A stretch of 64,000 bases of DNA from Marinobacter sp. X15-166B (GTDB taxonomy: Bacteria > Pseudomonadota > Gammaproteobacteria > Pseudomonadales > Oleiphilaceae). The DNA is taken from positions 160,347 to 224,346 of the forward strand of contig NZ_MEIY01000001.1 in the NCBI RefSeq assembly GCF_001752365.1, read 5' to 3'. Below are positions 52,984-62,454 of the stretch, piece by piece. The number at the start of each line of letters is the position of its first letter. Positions within the stretch are counted from its first letter, which is position 1. A model generated the notes under the pieces. The model worked only from the letters and a program-made list of their open reading frames with translations. It made no database searches and was not told where the DNA came from. The translations under genes and the position numbers were made by a program.

Positions 52984-55329
52984 TTGCCATTGATCGGTAC
53001 GTTTAAAAAAATCGGTGTCCGCCCACTGGCCGCGCGGCTGCTGGTGTATGTGCTGCTGTTCAGCCTGGCGCTGTCGCTGTTGGCGACCGGCCTGCAACTG
53101 ATGGGGGAACTCGCCAGCCGCACCACTCATCTGGAGACCATCCAGCAGCGGGCGGTGGACCTGACCGCCGGCAACCTGAGCCATGACATCTGGGTGCTCA
53201 ATTACAGGGATGCCGCCAGCACCCTGGACACCCTCCTCACCCTGCCCAGCATTCAATTCGCAAGCCTCGCCATCAGCGACGAGGAACGCCTGTCCGCCGG
53301 GAGCGTTCCCGCCGGCCGCCACGTAACCCAAACCTTTACCCTTACCCGGGCCCTGCCCAGAACCGGGCAACCGATCAACCTGGGGGAGCTGACTCTGGTG
53401 TCTTCGCTGGAGCAGGCCTATCAGGATCTGCTCAGCCGGGCCCTGTATACCTTGCTGTTCCAGTCGCTGGTGGTGATGCTGGGCTCCCTGGGGCTGCTGG
53501 CCATCGTGCGGTTCACGCTGTCCCGGCACATGGAGGCCATGGCCCGCTACGCGGCACGGCTGAACATGGACGCACTGATCGAGCCGCTCCAACTCAAGCG
53601 CAAACCGCTGAAACACTCCGACGAGCTCAGCGAAATGGAGCAGGCCCTGAACACCATGCGCCAGCAATTGCTCAACGACGCCGACCATCTGCGGCAGAGC
53701 ACCCGCAAGTCCGAGGATGAACGGGATCAGGCGGTGCGCGCCAACCACGCCAAAAACCAGTTTCTGGCCAACATCAGCCACGAACTGCGAATCCCCCTGC
53801 AATCGGCCCTCGGCTACGCCAGCCTGCTGGCAGAGACCCGGCTGGATCAGGAGCAGCGGGAGTACGTGCACACCCTGCAGAACGCCACCGAGAACCTGTC
53901 GTCCATTGTTAACGACCTGCTGGATATTTCCTGCATTGAGGCCGGCAAGCTGGAGCTTGACGAGATAGCGTTTGATCTGCGGGAAACCCTGAATGACATG
54001 GTGCACATGCTGGGCTCCCGGGCCCGGGACAAGGGTCTGGCGCTGGAATTGCGGGTCGATGAAAACCTGCCGTTCCGACTGATCGGCGACCCGGTGCGGT
54101 TACGGCAGATGCTGATCAACCTGACCGTCAATGCCATCAAATTCACCGATTCCGGCCACGTGCTGATCAGCGTCGAGGTGCTCGGTCGCCAGGGCGAGGA
54201 CGTCCGTTTGCGTCTGGCGGTCGAGGACACCGGCGTGGGCATTGATCCGGACGATCTGCCGCTGGTGTACGAACCCTACATGCAGCTGGGGCAGCGGTTC
54301 CAACGGCAATTGCCCGGCGCCGGGCTGGGGCTGACGATTTGTCGCCAGCTGGTCACGCTGATGAAGGGTTCCCTGCACGTAGAGAGCCTGCCCGGTGAGG
54401 GCAGCACCTTCTGGGTGGAGGTGACCCTGGCCGCCGCGGCCGACGGTGCGACCCGTTGCAGCCCGGATACCCGCATGGTCAACCGGCGCCGAATTCTGGT
54501 GGTCGATTCCTATGAGTTGTCCCGCAAGATCACCCTGGAGATGCTGTCTCGCCACGACGTAGACATTGAAGCCGTGCGCTCGGCCGCGGATGCGCTGGCC
54601 GCCCTGCGGGCCTCGGCGGATACCGGGAACGTGTTTGACGGGGTAGTCCTGGATGGGTTTGTGCCCGACATGGACAGCGATTTGCTGTGTCAGCAGATTC
54701 GCAGCAACCCCGACTGGCGCAACACCCGCCTGCTGATTCTCTCCTCCAACCCGCAGCGGGGCGATGCGGAATACTTCCGTCAGGCCGGCGCCGACGCGTT
54801 TTTGAGTAAATCCCTGCGGGAATCCTGCCTGGCGCCGATGCTGCACCAGTTGTTTGCCGACGCTGCCAACGAGGACCGTCAGTTCCTGACCCGTTTCTCG
54901 TTGCAAACCGACACCCTTCAGGAGCGGCGCAGTCCGGTTGCCAGCCGTCAGTGGCGTGTCTTGCTGGTGGAAGATAATCCGGTGAACCGCACTTTGTCCC
55001 GCCGCCTGCTGGAAAAACTGGGCTGCGAGGTGATGACCGCCAACGACGGTGAGGCGGCGGCGAGCCTGTGGCAGTGGCACCCATTTGATATCATCTTTAT
55101 GGACTGTATTATGCCCAGAGTGGACGGTTTTGAAGCCACCCGCCGGCTGCGGGCCTGGGAACAGGCAGAACAACGCACCCCGGTGCCGGTGGTGGCGTTG
55201 ACAGCCAGCGCCACGGAAGAAGATGAAGAGCGCTGCCGTCTGGCGGGGATGGATTCCTTCGTCGCCAAGCCGGTTAATATCGATATGCTCCGGGCGGTCC
55301 TGGAACAATACGCTGAGGTTGTACCCTGA
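52984..55329 (+). CDS. Hybrid sensor histidine kinase with two receiver domains
   Basis: 781 residues from a TTG behind AAAAGGA. Two membrane segments (about residues 18-40 and 155-180) flank a periplasmic sensor of about 110 residues that resembles CHASE8-type sensors. A HAMP-like linker leads to the dimerisation domain with the phosphoacceptor His266 in NISHELRIPLQS. The ATPase has NLTVNAIKFTDSG (N box), EDTGVGID (G1) and GAGLGLTICRQLV (G2). Two receiver domains follow, with predicted phospho-aspartates D557 (VVLDGFVPD) and D707 (FMDCIMPRVDG). No HPt domain is present, so a separate phosphotransfer protein is needed. Signal and output unknown. Confidence 0.92.
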   Translation: MPLIGTFKKIGVRPLAARLLVYVLLFSLALSLLATGLQLMGELASRTTHLETIQQRAVDLTAGNLSHDIWVLNYRDAASTLDTLLTLPSIQFASLAISDEERLSAGSVPAGRHVTQTFTLTRALPRTGQPINLGELTLVSSLEQAYQDLLSRALYTLLFQSLVVMLGSLGLLAIVRFTLSRHMEAMARYAARLNMDALIEPLQLKRKPLKHSDELSEMEQALNTMRQQLLNDADHLRQSTRKSEDERDQAVRANHAKNQFLANISHELRIPLQSALGYASLLAETRLDQEQREYVHTLQNATENLSSIVNDLLDISCIEAGKLELDEIAFDLRETLNDMVHMLGSRARDKGLALELRVDENLPFRLIGDPVRLRQMLINLTVNAIKFTDSGHVLISVEVLGRQGEDVRLRLAVEDTGVGIDPDDLPLVYEPYMQLGQRFQRQLPGAGLGLTICRQLVTLMKGSLHVESLPGEGSTFWVEVTLAAAADGATRCSPDTRMVNRRRILVVDSYELSRKITLEMLSRHDVDIEAVRSAADALAALRASADTGNVFDGVVLDGFVPDMDSDLLCQQIRSNPDWRNTRLLILSSNPQRGDAEYFRQAGADAFLSKSLRESCLAPMLHQLFADAANEDRQFLTRFSLQTDTLQERRSPVASRQWRVLLVEDNPVNRTLSRRLLEKLGCEVMTANDGEAAASLWQWHPFDIIFMDCIMPRVDGFEATRRLRAWEQAEQRTPVPVVALTASATEEDEERCRLAGMDSFVAKPVNIDMLRAVLEQYAEVVP

Positions 55330-55521
55330 ATGCTTGTTAATTGCCCTACCTGTAAAAAACCCTGCGAATGGGACACCGGCAACCCGACCCGCCCGTTTTG
55401 CAGCGAACGCTGCAAACTGATTGATCTCGGAGCCTGGGCCAACGAAGAGTACCGGGTACCGGCGGAAAACGTGGATCCGGATGACCTTGATCAGGGCAAT
55501 CACCACCAGGACCTGCACTGA
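55330..55521 (+). CDS. yacG: DNA gyrase inhibitor YacG (zinc-binding)
   Basis: 63 residues. Zinc is bound by [10 protein letters not shown] and [20 protein letters not shown], the four-cysteine pattern of YacG. E. coli YacG binds GyrB and blocks DNA binding. It starts directly after the kinase stop. The coaE-yacG linkage is common; here a few genes separate them. Confidence 0.94.
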   Translation: MLVNCPTCKKPCEWDTGNPTRPFCSERCKLIDLGAWANEEYRVPAENVDPDDLDQGNHHQDLH

Positions 55522-55632
55522 CCGTGCAACCGGCGTGGGAGGAACAACTTACACCCTTGTAAGTTGAGCCCCTGCCCCGGCGCGGCTACTATGCCGCCAT
55601 CAACCCAGTTTACTAACCAGAAAGGAAACAGC

Positions 55633-56187
55633 ATGAAGCACTGTCGTATTCCGCTTGTTGCCCTGTCGTTGCTGGCAGCTCCGGTATTCGCCTCAGACTT
55701 TGACCTGAGCCTGACCAACGATTCCGTTAAAGGCCAGGTAAACTTCTTTGAGTCCCGGTCGGATCTGCAGCTGGGTGCCGGCTACACTTACCACGAAGGC
55801 GGCCGCCACATCGGCAATGTGGATTTTCACGCCCAGGGGCGTACTGCGCTGGGCAACCTGCCGACCACCGCCGGGATCGGCATGCGTGCGGTGGGCTGGG
55901 ACGATGACCGGCTCGACGGCGGCGCGGTGGGTCTGGGCGGCTTCGCCACCGTCAATATCCCCACCCTGCCCGGTTTTTCGGTCCACGGGTCGGCCCACTA
56001 TGCCCCCAGCATTCTGTCCTTTGGCGATACCGACAGCCTCACCAGTCTGGAGCTGCGGGCCAGCTACCGGGTCATCCGCAATGCGGAACTCTTCGGTGGC
56101 TACCGCTATCTGAAATCCGACTTTGACGGCCCCGGCAGCATCAAACTCGACAAGGGGTTGCTGGCCGGCCTGAAGATCTATTTCTGA
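55633..56187 (+). CDS. YfaZ-like outer-membrane protein
   Basis: 184 residues from ATG 55,633, behind AAAGGA. Signal peptide 1-21 (LVALSLLAAPVFASDFD). The mature part is a small beta-barrel: strands such as LQLGAGYTYHEGGRHIGNV and GAVGLGGFATVNIP alternate, ending in GLLAGLKIYF with the C-terminal Phe used for barrel insertion. Family YfaZ; function unknown. Confidence 0.85.
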   Translation: MKHCRIPLVALSLLAAPVFASDFDLSLTNDSVKGQVNFFESRSDLQLGAGYTYHEGGRHIGNVDFHAQGRTALGNLPTTAGIGMRAVGWDDDRLDGGAVGLGGFATVNIPTLPGFSVHGSAHYAPSILSFGDTDSLTSLELRASYRVIRNAELFGGYRYLKSDFDGPGSIKLDKGLLAGLKIYF

Positions 56188-56224
56188 CCCCAGACGGGGA
56201 GCGACCGATGCCCCCGCGCGGACA

Positions 56225-56248
56225 GGGGACAGACTAGAGTCTGTCCCC
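56225..56248. repeat. 24-bp palindrome (family B, copy 7)
   Basis: GGGGACAGACTA followed by GAGTCTGTCCCC, a central T-to-G type variation with intact arms. Lies 38 bases after the yfaZ-like stop and before the Bax-like gene. Confidence 0.8.
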
Positions 56249-56311
56249 TTTGCCATCACCGATTTATAACCTGTTATAATCGCGACATGTTTTTTTCAGA
56301 TGAGGGGCTCC

Positions 56312-57230
56312 ATGTCCGCCTGCAGTCGCGTTTTTTTGCTGTTGTTTCCGTTGCTTTGCTTTGCCCTCTGGGGCACCTATTACCGCCCTGCCCCCAGCGA
56401 AACGAAGATCGATGCGCCGGTGCTTGCCAGTCTGCCCCCCCTGCCGTCCTGGGCCGGGGCGCCGTTGCCGGACTTTTCGGTGATTGCCGACACCACGTAA
56501 AAAAAAAGCCGCGTTCTTCTCCTTCCTCTACCCCCGTATTGTACTGGCCAACAGTCGCATCTTGCTGGAGCGCGAGTACCTGTTAACGCTGCAGAACAAA
56601 GCCGGGCTCACAGCGGCCGAGCAGGCGTGGCTGTCGGCGCAAGCCCAACGTTTGCGAGTGGACGCGGCTCTGGCCAGTGACGCCATGTTTACCGCTCTCG
56701 GGCGGCGGCTGGACACCATGCCGCCGTCGCTGGTGCTGGCGCAGGCGGCCAATGAATCGGCCTGGGGCACGTCCCGGTTTGCCCGCGACGGCAACAATCT
56801 ATTCGGGCAATGGTGCTTTTCCAAGGGCTGCGGCCTGGTGCCCACCGGCCGGGTAGCAGGCGCCCTCCACGAAGTCGCCCGCTTCCGCTCACCTTACGAA
56901 TCGGTGCGCGCCTACATCCAGAACCTGAACCGCCACACTTCCTACCAGCACTTGCGCGAGTTGCGCGCACGGCACCGGGACGAGGAACGCCTCGCCGACG
57001 GTGTTACACTGGCGGCGGGGCTGATGAATTACTCCGAGCGGGGCCAGCCCTATATTGATGAAATTCGCAGTATGATCCGGTTTAATAACCTGAGTTTTTA
57101 TGACCAGCAATTTGCGCGGAGCGTTGCGGGTGTGCAACCGCAGACACTGACCCGGCTGGTTACCGCGGCCCGCTCCGCCGACCTCTTGCCCAGGGTCGAA
57201 TCTGCGGATGCCCCGGCGTCCGAAGGTTAA
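56312..57230 (+). pseudogene. Bax-like glucosaminidase gene with a frameshift
   Basis: The first frame starts at ATG 56,312 behind GAGGGG, with a signal anchor (VFLLLFPLLCFALWGTYY), and stops at a TAA inside a run of nine A (56,499-56,507). The next frame gives KKKAAFFSFLYPRIVLANSR and then the glucosaminidase core: APPSLVLAQAANESAWGT-like PPSLVLAQAANESAWGTSRF with catalytic Glu, NNLFGQWCFSKGCG and YIQNLNRHTSYQHLRELR. Adding one base before the run gives DTTVKKKAAFF, as in other family members. So the gene probably encodes a periplasmic peptidoglycan glucosaminidase of about 305 residues. Real inactivation versus sequence error is undecided. Confidence 0.82.
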
Positions 57231-57276
57231 CAGTAACCGATTTTACCCAGCATCATTCTGATCCGGAGACCCCGAC

Positions 57277-58215
57277 ATGCTCAGTTTTTTGCCAGCGCCG
57301 ATAAAAGGTGGCCTTGCCGCGCTGCTGATCCTGTTCCATACGTTACTATTTTTCCCCCTGTTACTGTTGCTGGCCTTGGTCAAACTGGTGGTGCCCCTGC
57401 CCCCGGTGCGCAAGGGCTGCACCATCGGCCTGAACATCATTGCCAGCAATTGGGCCAGTTTCAACAACCTGATCACCCGGCTGCTGCACAACATCCACTG
57501 GGACATTCGCGGGGTGGAGCATCTGACACGGGATCACTGGTATTTTGTCACCTGCAACCATCAGTCGTGGACCGACATTCCGGCGATCCAGTTCGCGCTG
57601 AATCGCCGCATCCCCATGCTGCGCTTCTTTCTCAAAAAAGAGCTCATCTGGGTGCCGCTGCTGGGAGTGGCCTGGTGGGCGCTGGATTTCCCGTTTATGC
57701 ACCGCTATTCCCGGGAGCAGATCGCCAGGCGCCCCGAACTTCGCGGTAAAGACCTGGAAGCCACGCGCCTGGCCTGCGAAAAATACCGACACACCCCGGT
57801 GACCGTGTTCAATTTTATGGAAGGCACCCGGCTGACCCCGGCCAAACAGGCGGCCCAGAAATCGCCCTATAAACACCTGCTGAAACCCAAGGCGGGGGGC
57901 TCGGCGTTTGTACTCGGTGCCATGGGGGACACCCTGCACACCATGCTGGACATCACCATCGTGTACCCGGGCCAGCATCGCATTGGCATCTGGGATTACC
58001 TGTGTGGACGCATCACCCACATCATCGTGGATGTGCAAACCGTCGAGATTCCCCCACAATTTCTGGGCATGGATTACCAGAACGACCGTCAGGCGCAGAA
58101 GGCCTTCATCACCTGGGTCGCCGACCTCTGGAGCGCCAAGGACCAGCGCATTGAGCAGTTAAAATCCGGGGAGGATACCCAGCTCGCGAGCGCGGACAAT
58201 CGCCTGGGTGCGTGA
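57277..58215 (+). CDS. YihG-like 1-acylglycerol-3-phosphate acyltransferase
   Basis: 312 residues. One N-terminal membrane segment, then the acyltransferase motifs: NHQSWTDIP (H-X4-D, near residue 90), LKKELIWVPLLG, and VFNFMEGTRLTPAKQ (motif III). The long C-terminal part with VQTVEIPPQF matches YihG. It acylates lysophosphatidate at the inner membrane. Its last 57 bases overlap the end of the regulator gene on the other strand. Confidence 0.9.
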   Translation: MLSFLPAPIKGGLAALLILFHTLLFFPLLLLLALVKLVVPLPPVRKGCTIGLNIIASNWASFNNLITRLLHNIHWDIRGVEHLTRDHWYFVTCNHQSWTDIPAIQFALNRRIPMLRFFLKKELIWVPLLGVAWWALDFPFMHRYSREQIARRPELRGKDLEATRLACEKYRHTPVTVFNFMEGTRLTPAKQAAQKSPYKHLLKPKAGGSAFVLGAMGDTLHTMLDITIVYPGQHRIGIWDYLCGRITHIIVDVQTVEIPPQFLGMDYQNDRQAQKAFITWVADLWSAKDQRIEQLKSGEDTQLASADNRLGA

Positions 58216-60879
58216 GCGGACTTCGAGCTTGGCGTTGATGCGGCGCGCGTGGGTCTTCACGGTGTGCAGGGAGATATGCAGCTGGTCGGCGATGTCCTGA
58301 TTGGACAACCCCATGGCGATCAGTTCCAGTACCCCCAGCTCACGCTCGCTGATGGGCTCGGCCAGTGGCGCGGCACCGTCTGCCGCAGTGGACAGGTTGT
58401 AAAAGGTGCGCAACTGGTCGGTGAATCCGCTGGCGGGCATGGTGGCCAGCGCCGGCGCCATCACCTCCGCCAGTTCCTCCCGCAGTTCCACAAACGGGCT
58501 GAGGTAATGTTCGGTCTCGGCCTCGCGGATCTGCTGCACCAGTAAGGCTTGTGCTTTGCTTTTGGCCCCCTGCCGGCCAGTCAGGGCCACTTCCAGTAAC
58601 CCCAGATGCAGGGCCAGCCCCGCCGGCTGGTCCTCCACGACACGCAGACCGGCAAGCTGGCTCGCCGCCAGTTCCAGCTGGTCCGTCGCCAGCGACTGGC
58701 GAATTTCCAGGGTGTCCAGCATGCCGGGCAGCATGGGAAACAATTCCGGCACATAGTGATTGTCGGAGTATGGTTTCAGGGTGATTAACGCCTGACGGAC
58801 GCTTTCGCTATAACCGAGTTGCAGCCAGCAGCTGGTTTTCAGCGCCTCCAATACGGGCACATGAAACGCATCGTCCACATGCCAGGCGTGCATGGTGCGC
58901 TCGGCGTGACCAATCCAGGAAAACGCATCCTCCAGGTCGCCCCGTGATTTGGAGATCAGCACCCGCAGGGCCAGCGCCATCAGCAAGGACACGTCCCGGT
59001 TTTGTTCGGCGTGGCGGATCACCTTGACCAGCAGGGTATCCGCCTCGTCGATCCGGCCCTGATGCCAGAGCACCAGCACCAGGTTGAGTTGCAGACGGAT
59101 TTCTCCGGCCCGCAACGGCCGCTGGCTGTCACTGATCAGGGTGTCGAGCCCGGTACGCAGCAATTGTTCGGCGTAACGCAGGGCCCCTTTGCCCAGCTCG
59201 ATGCGCGCGTGAGTGTAGACGGCGAGCACTTCGGAGCCCAGATCGCCGCTCTGCCGGGCCAGCTTTGAGGCACTTCGGCTGTCGTTGCGGGCTTCCTGAA
59301 AGCGGCCCTGCACACACAGCACACTGGATTTGACCAACAGAGAGATGAGCCTCGCGTGGGTGGACAGTTCGGTAAATTCCAGTGCTCGGGACGCCTCTGT
59401 CAGCGCCTCATCGACCCGGCCTTCCATGCGATTAATAAACGCCCGCAGCGCGCACAGGCGGTCTTCCAGACTGGCTTGCTCCGCGGGCGTCAATCCGGCG
59501 AGCAGCGCCCGTGCTTCCGTAAACTGCCCCCCCAAAGCATGCACCCAGCCATAGACGATTCTGAGTCGGGGGCTGCGCTGGATCAGCCCCGCCGGCAGTG
59601 ACTGCCGCAGCCGCAACAGGGATGCGGTGTCCTGACTCAACAACAGGGACTCCGAGCCTTCCGAGGCCACACGGATGGCCCGCGCCACCTGGCCGCTGAT
59701 CAGTGCGTACTGTAAGGCTTCGGTGAACATCCCCTGCTGTTCCAGCCACTCACTGGCCAGCGCGGCACGCTGTTCCCGCCCGGCCGGCGCCAGCAACCCC
59801 AACCAGGCCCGCACCAGCGGATTGAACCGGTACCAGCGACCCCGACCGGCCGCCGTGCGCAGGGGCAGCCCCCGGGCCACCGCCGCGGACGGCCCCAGGG
59901 CGGTATCAGCAGGGGCGTCCACCACCGCGGCAAACAGCTCATCGGACAGGTATTCAAGCTCCGCCATGATCTGCAGTGATTGCCGCTGCGCCGGGGTCAA
60001 CAGAGCGAACACACAGTCGTACAAAAACCGGTCGACGCTGGTGGCTTCATGCAGGGCCTTGCGGTGCACCTGGCGCGCCACCAGCTCTTGCCGGTAGAGC
60101 GCCAGGGGGGTAGGCCAGCCCTCCGTCTGGCTGTACAGGTTCTCGATGGCCACCTGGGTCAGCAGGTTGGCCTGTAAATCCGGGGCGAAGAGCGCAGCGG
60201 TTTCGGTGCGTGAAAACTCCAGCTCCTGGGAGCCGATGCGCACATAGCGCTGTTCGAGTTCGAACCGGTGGGTACTGAACGGCAGCGGCTTGCGGGAAAT
60301 CAGCACCAGCGCCAGGGTATCCGGGAGTTCGGCGAGCAGAAACTCCAGCAACTCCACCAGTGCGCCATGCTGCAACCAGTCGATGTTATCCAGAACCAGG
60401 ATTCTGTCCGCCAGCTCACCTTCGGCGGTGGCAGCTGCAAATTCCTGCAACAGCATGGCCAGCGCATCCAGCGCCCGGCCCTGACGGTGATCGGCCTGAA
60501 AGCGGGTGTGTTCCGGCGCATCACCCAGCGCCAGACGCAACAACCCGAGAAACCGGAAGGGGTCGTTATCGTGCTCGTTCAGGGTCAGCCAGCGGGTTCG
60601 GTCGGCCTCAGCTCCCTGCTCTGTCGAGGCAAAGGCCGCGCAGGCGGTCTGAGTTTTGGCATACCCGGCAGGCGCCTCCAGATGCAGGATGCCACCCGGC
60701 CTGGCCGCGGCCCGCAGTTTGTCCAGCAACAGGGGGCGCGCCAGAAAGCCGGCCACGGGTCGGGGTGCTTTGATGCGGTGCTTCAACAGTTCCCAGACCA
60801 GCTCCGCGGGGCTGTCCTGGCCCAAAGCGCCAAGCGCAGGTCCGTCGTTGGCTGCTGATTTCTCATCAAACACGTTCAA
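58159..60879 (-). CDS. MalT-type LuxR-family transcriptional regulator (LAL)
   Basis: 906 residues. The N-terminal STAND ATPase has a P-loop LHLEAPAGYAKTQTACAAF near residue 70 and Walker B-like RILVLDNIDWLQ. A TPR-like helical middle follows. The C-terminal LuxR helix-turn-helix (from about residue 845) has ISERELGVLELIAMGLSNQD and LHISLHTVKTHARRINAKL. Such proteins sense a small ligand through the middle part, oligomerise and activate transcription. The DUF1329 and DUF1302 genes upstream on the same strand are likely targets or partners. The gene ends inside the yihG-like gene on the opposite strand. Confidence 0.9.
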   Translation of the reverse strand: MNVFDEKSAANDGPALGALGQDSPAELVWELLKHRIKAPRPVAGFLARPLLLDKLRAAARPGGILHLEAPAGYAKTQTACAAFASTEQGAEADRTRWLTLNEHDNDPFRFLGLLRLALGDAPEHTRFQADHRQGRALDALAMLLQEFAAATAEGELADRILVLDNIDWLQHGALVELLEFLLAELPDTLALVLISRKPLPFSTHRFELEQRYVRIGSQELEFSRTETAALFAPDLQANLLTQVAIENLYSQTEGWPTPLALYRQELVARQVHRKALHEATSVDRFLYDCVFALLTPAQRQSLQIMAELEYLSDELFAAVVDAPADTALGPSAAVARGLPLRTAAGRGRWYRFNPLVRAWLGLLAPAGREQRAALASEWLEQQGMFTEALQYALISGQVARAIRVASEGSESLLLSQDTASLLRLRQSLPAGLIQRSPRLRIVYGWVHALGGQFTEARALLAGLTPAEQASLEDRLCALRAFINRMEGRVDEALTEASRALEFTELSTHARLISLLVKSSVLCVQGRFQEARNDSRSASKLARQSGDLGSEVLAVYTHARIELGKGALRYAEQLLRTGLDTLISDSQRPLRAGEIRLQLNLVLVLWHQGRIDEADTLLVKVIRHAEQNRDVSLLMALALRVLISKSRGDLEDAFSWIGHAERTMHAWHVDDAFHVPVLEALKTSCWLQLGYSESVRQALITLKPYSDNHYVPELFPMLPGMLDTLEIRQSLATDQLELAASQLAGLRVVEDQPAGLALHLGLLEVALTGRQGAKSKAQALLVQQIREAETEHYLSPFVELREELAEVMAPALATMPASGFTDQLRTFYNLSTAADGAAPLAEPISERELGVLELIAMGLSNQDIADQLHISLHTVKTHARRINAKLEVRSRTQAIVRARELGILPGF

Positions 60880-61008
60880 TCACGCCCTCGTTCAGTAGCT
60901 TGCAGGTCCGGATACGCCTTTAGTATGAGTCTGTTAGCAAATTAGACCAGACAAAGCAGGGATCTGCAAAAACATTGACGGGAGATTGATACGTGGGTCA
61001 ATTGCCCA

Positions 61009-61036
61009 TAAAAAAACGGCAGGCCGAAGCCTGCCG
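61009..61036 (-). terminator. Rho-independent terminator after the DUF1329 gene
   Basis: On the minus strand: CGGCAGGC-TTCG-GCCTGCCG, an 8-bp perfect stem with a stable tetraloop, then TTTTTT. It starts about 25 bases after the DUF1329 stop, so the regulator gene downstream needs its own promoter. Confidence 0.9.
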
Positions 61037-61060
61037 CTAATCCAGTTCGGTGGGTGCCTG

Positions 61061-62422
61061 TTAACGGGTACCGGAACGGCGCAAAGCGGCCGGCGTGTAG
61101 TTGCGTTTGGTGCGCTGGATGCTGAACTGGTACGGGTTGGTCTCTTCGTTGGTCAGACCCAGCGCCAGATAACGACCGGACAGCAGATCGTAGAGCACTT
61201 CGATGGCGTACCAGGGGACGTCCTGATCGTAAAACTGCATGCTGTGCGCCTCGGCCACGCGCCAGAGTTCGTCGCGACCGTCGTAATGATCGATGACCAC
61301 CGCTTGCCAGGTGTCTTCATCGAAATATATGTCCCGCCTGGCGTAGATATGCCGTTCGCCGCTCTTCAGGGTGGCGCGCACATGCCACACCCGGTGGAGT
61401 TCGTAGCGGGTTAACTGCTGATTGATGTGACCGGCTTTGATGATGTCCTTGTAGCTGAGATCACGGTCGGCCAGTCGGTAGGAGTTGTACGGGATGTACA
61501 TTTCCTTCTTGCCAACCAGTTCCCAGTTGTAGCGATCGGGCGCGCCGTTGAACATGTCCAGGTTGTCCGAGGTGCGCATGCCATCTGCGGCCGTACCCGG
61601 ACCGTCGTAGGCCACCTGCGGGGCGCGGCGGACGCGGCGCTGACCGGCGTTATAAACCCAGGCACGACGGGGCTCCGTCACCTGATCAAGAGTTTCATGG
61701 ACCAGCAGTACGTTGCCCGCCAGACGGGCCGGAGCGGTGATCGACTGCTTGAAGTAGAACAGCACGTTCTGGTCTTCATCGGGTTTGAAGTCGGACAACC
61801 CGGTACGCCAGGTCAGCTCGTCCTGAAACTTGACCACACTGTAGGCCCCGTTTGCCTGCGGCGTTACCTGACCAATGTTACGCAGGACCGAGCCGCCCCG
61901 GTAACGGGTAATGTGGTTCCAGACCACCTCCAGGCCATTTTGCGGAATGGGAAAGGGCGCCCCATTCTGGTAATTGGCCAGGCCATTGCCATCCTGGATC
62001 AGGGTCGTTTGGGTGGCGTTGGCCACCGTCTCGTCCATGATCGCTTCGGGGTAACGGGCGGTGCGCCGGGTCTGGTAGACCGGTAGCACGTAATCGCTGT
62101 ACTTGCGGATCATGGCGACCTGCCCCGGGGACAGATTGTCGGCGTACTGGTCGACGTTGCTCTGGTCGATCACCAACTCGGGCTGGTCGCTGGCAAACGG
62201 ATTGATATAAATGCCGTCGTTGTTGTAGCCGGCGGGGGCTTGCTGCAGCCCGCCGGTCCAGGCCGGGATGGCTCCGCCGTTACCGGCTTTCTCGGCCCCC
62301 ATCGGGGTCAGGGTATCCCCCAGCTTGGCGGCCTCACTGGCCGACACGGCTGCCTGGGCACTGCCGGCAAACAGGGTCGCGGCGAGTATGCCGGTTGCTA
62401 TCAGATTGGTGTTTCGCTTCAT
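61061..62422 (-). CDS. DUF1329 outer-membrane-associated protein
   Basis: 453 residues from ATG 62,422. Signal peptide 1-25 (LIATGILAATLFAGSAQAAV). Then the DUF1329 landmarks: LGDTLTPMGAEKAGNGGAIP, IPAWTGGL, and later RRAWVYNAGQRRVRRAPQVA and YDGPGTAADGMRTSDNLDMF. The fold is related to LolA/LppX lipoprotein carriers. DUF1329 genes are usually next to DUF1302 genes, as here (32-base gap). Function unknown, with suggested roles in moving hydrophobic molecules. Confidence 0.92.
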   Translation of the reverse strand: MKRNTNLIATGILAATLFAGSAQAAVSASEAAKLGDTLTPMGAEKAGNGGAIPAWTGGLQQAPAGYNNDGIYINPFASDQPELVIDQSNVDQYADNLSPGQVAMIRKYSDYVLPVYQTRRTARYPEAIMDETVANATQTTLIQDGNGLANYQNGAPFPIPQNGLEVVWNHITRYRGGSVLRNIGQVTPQANGAYSVVKFQDELTWRTGLSDFKPDEDQNVLFYFKQSITAPARLAGNVLLVHETLDQVTEPRRAWVYNAGQRRVRRAPQVAYDGPGTAADGMRTSDNLDMFNGAPDRYNWELVGKKEMYIPYNSYRLADRDLSYKDIIKAGHINQQLTRYELHRVWHVRATLKSGERHIYARRDIYFDEDTWQAVVIDHYDGRDELWRVAEAHSMQFYDQDVPWYAIEVLYDLLSGRYLALGLTNEETNPYQFSIQRTKRNYTPAALRRSGTR

Positions 62423-62454
62423 GTAAATTACCTCGTTCAACGAATTCGTGGCGA

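Noticed and set aside
54100..55518. Minus-strand open frame of 472 codons
   Set aside because: Antisense to the hybrid kinase and yacG.
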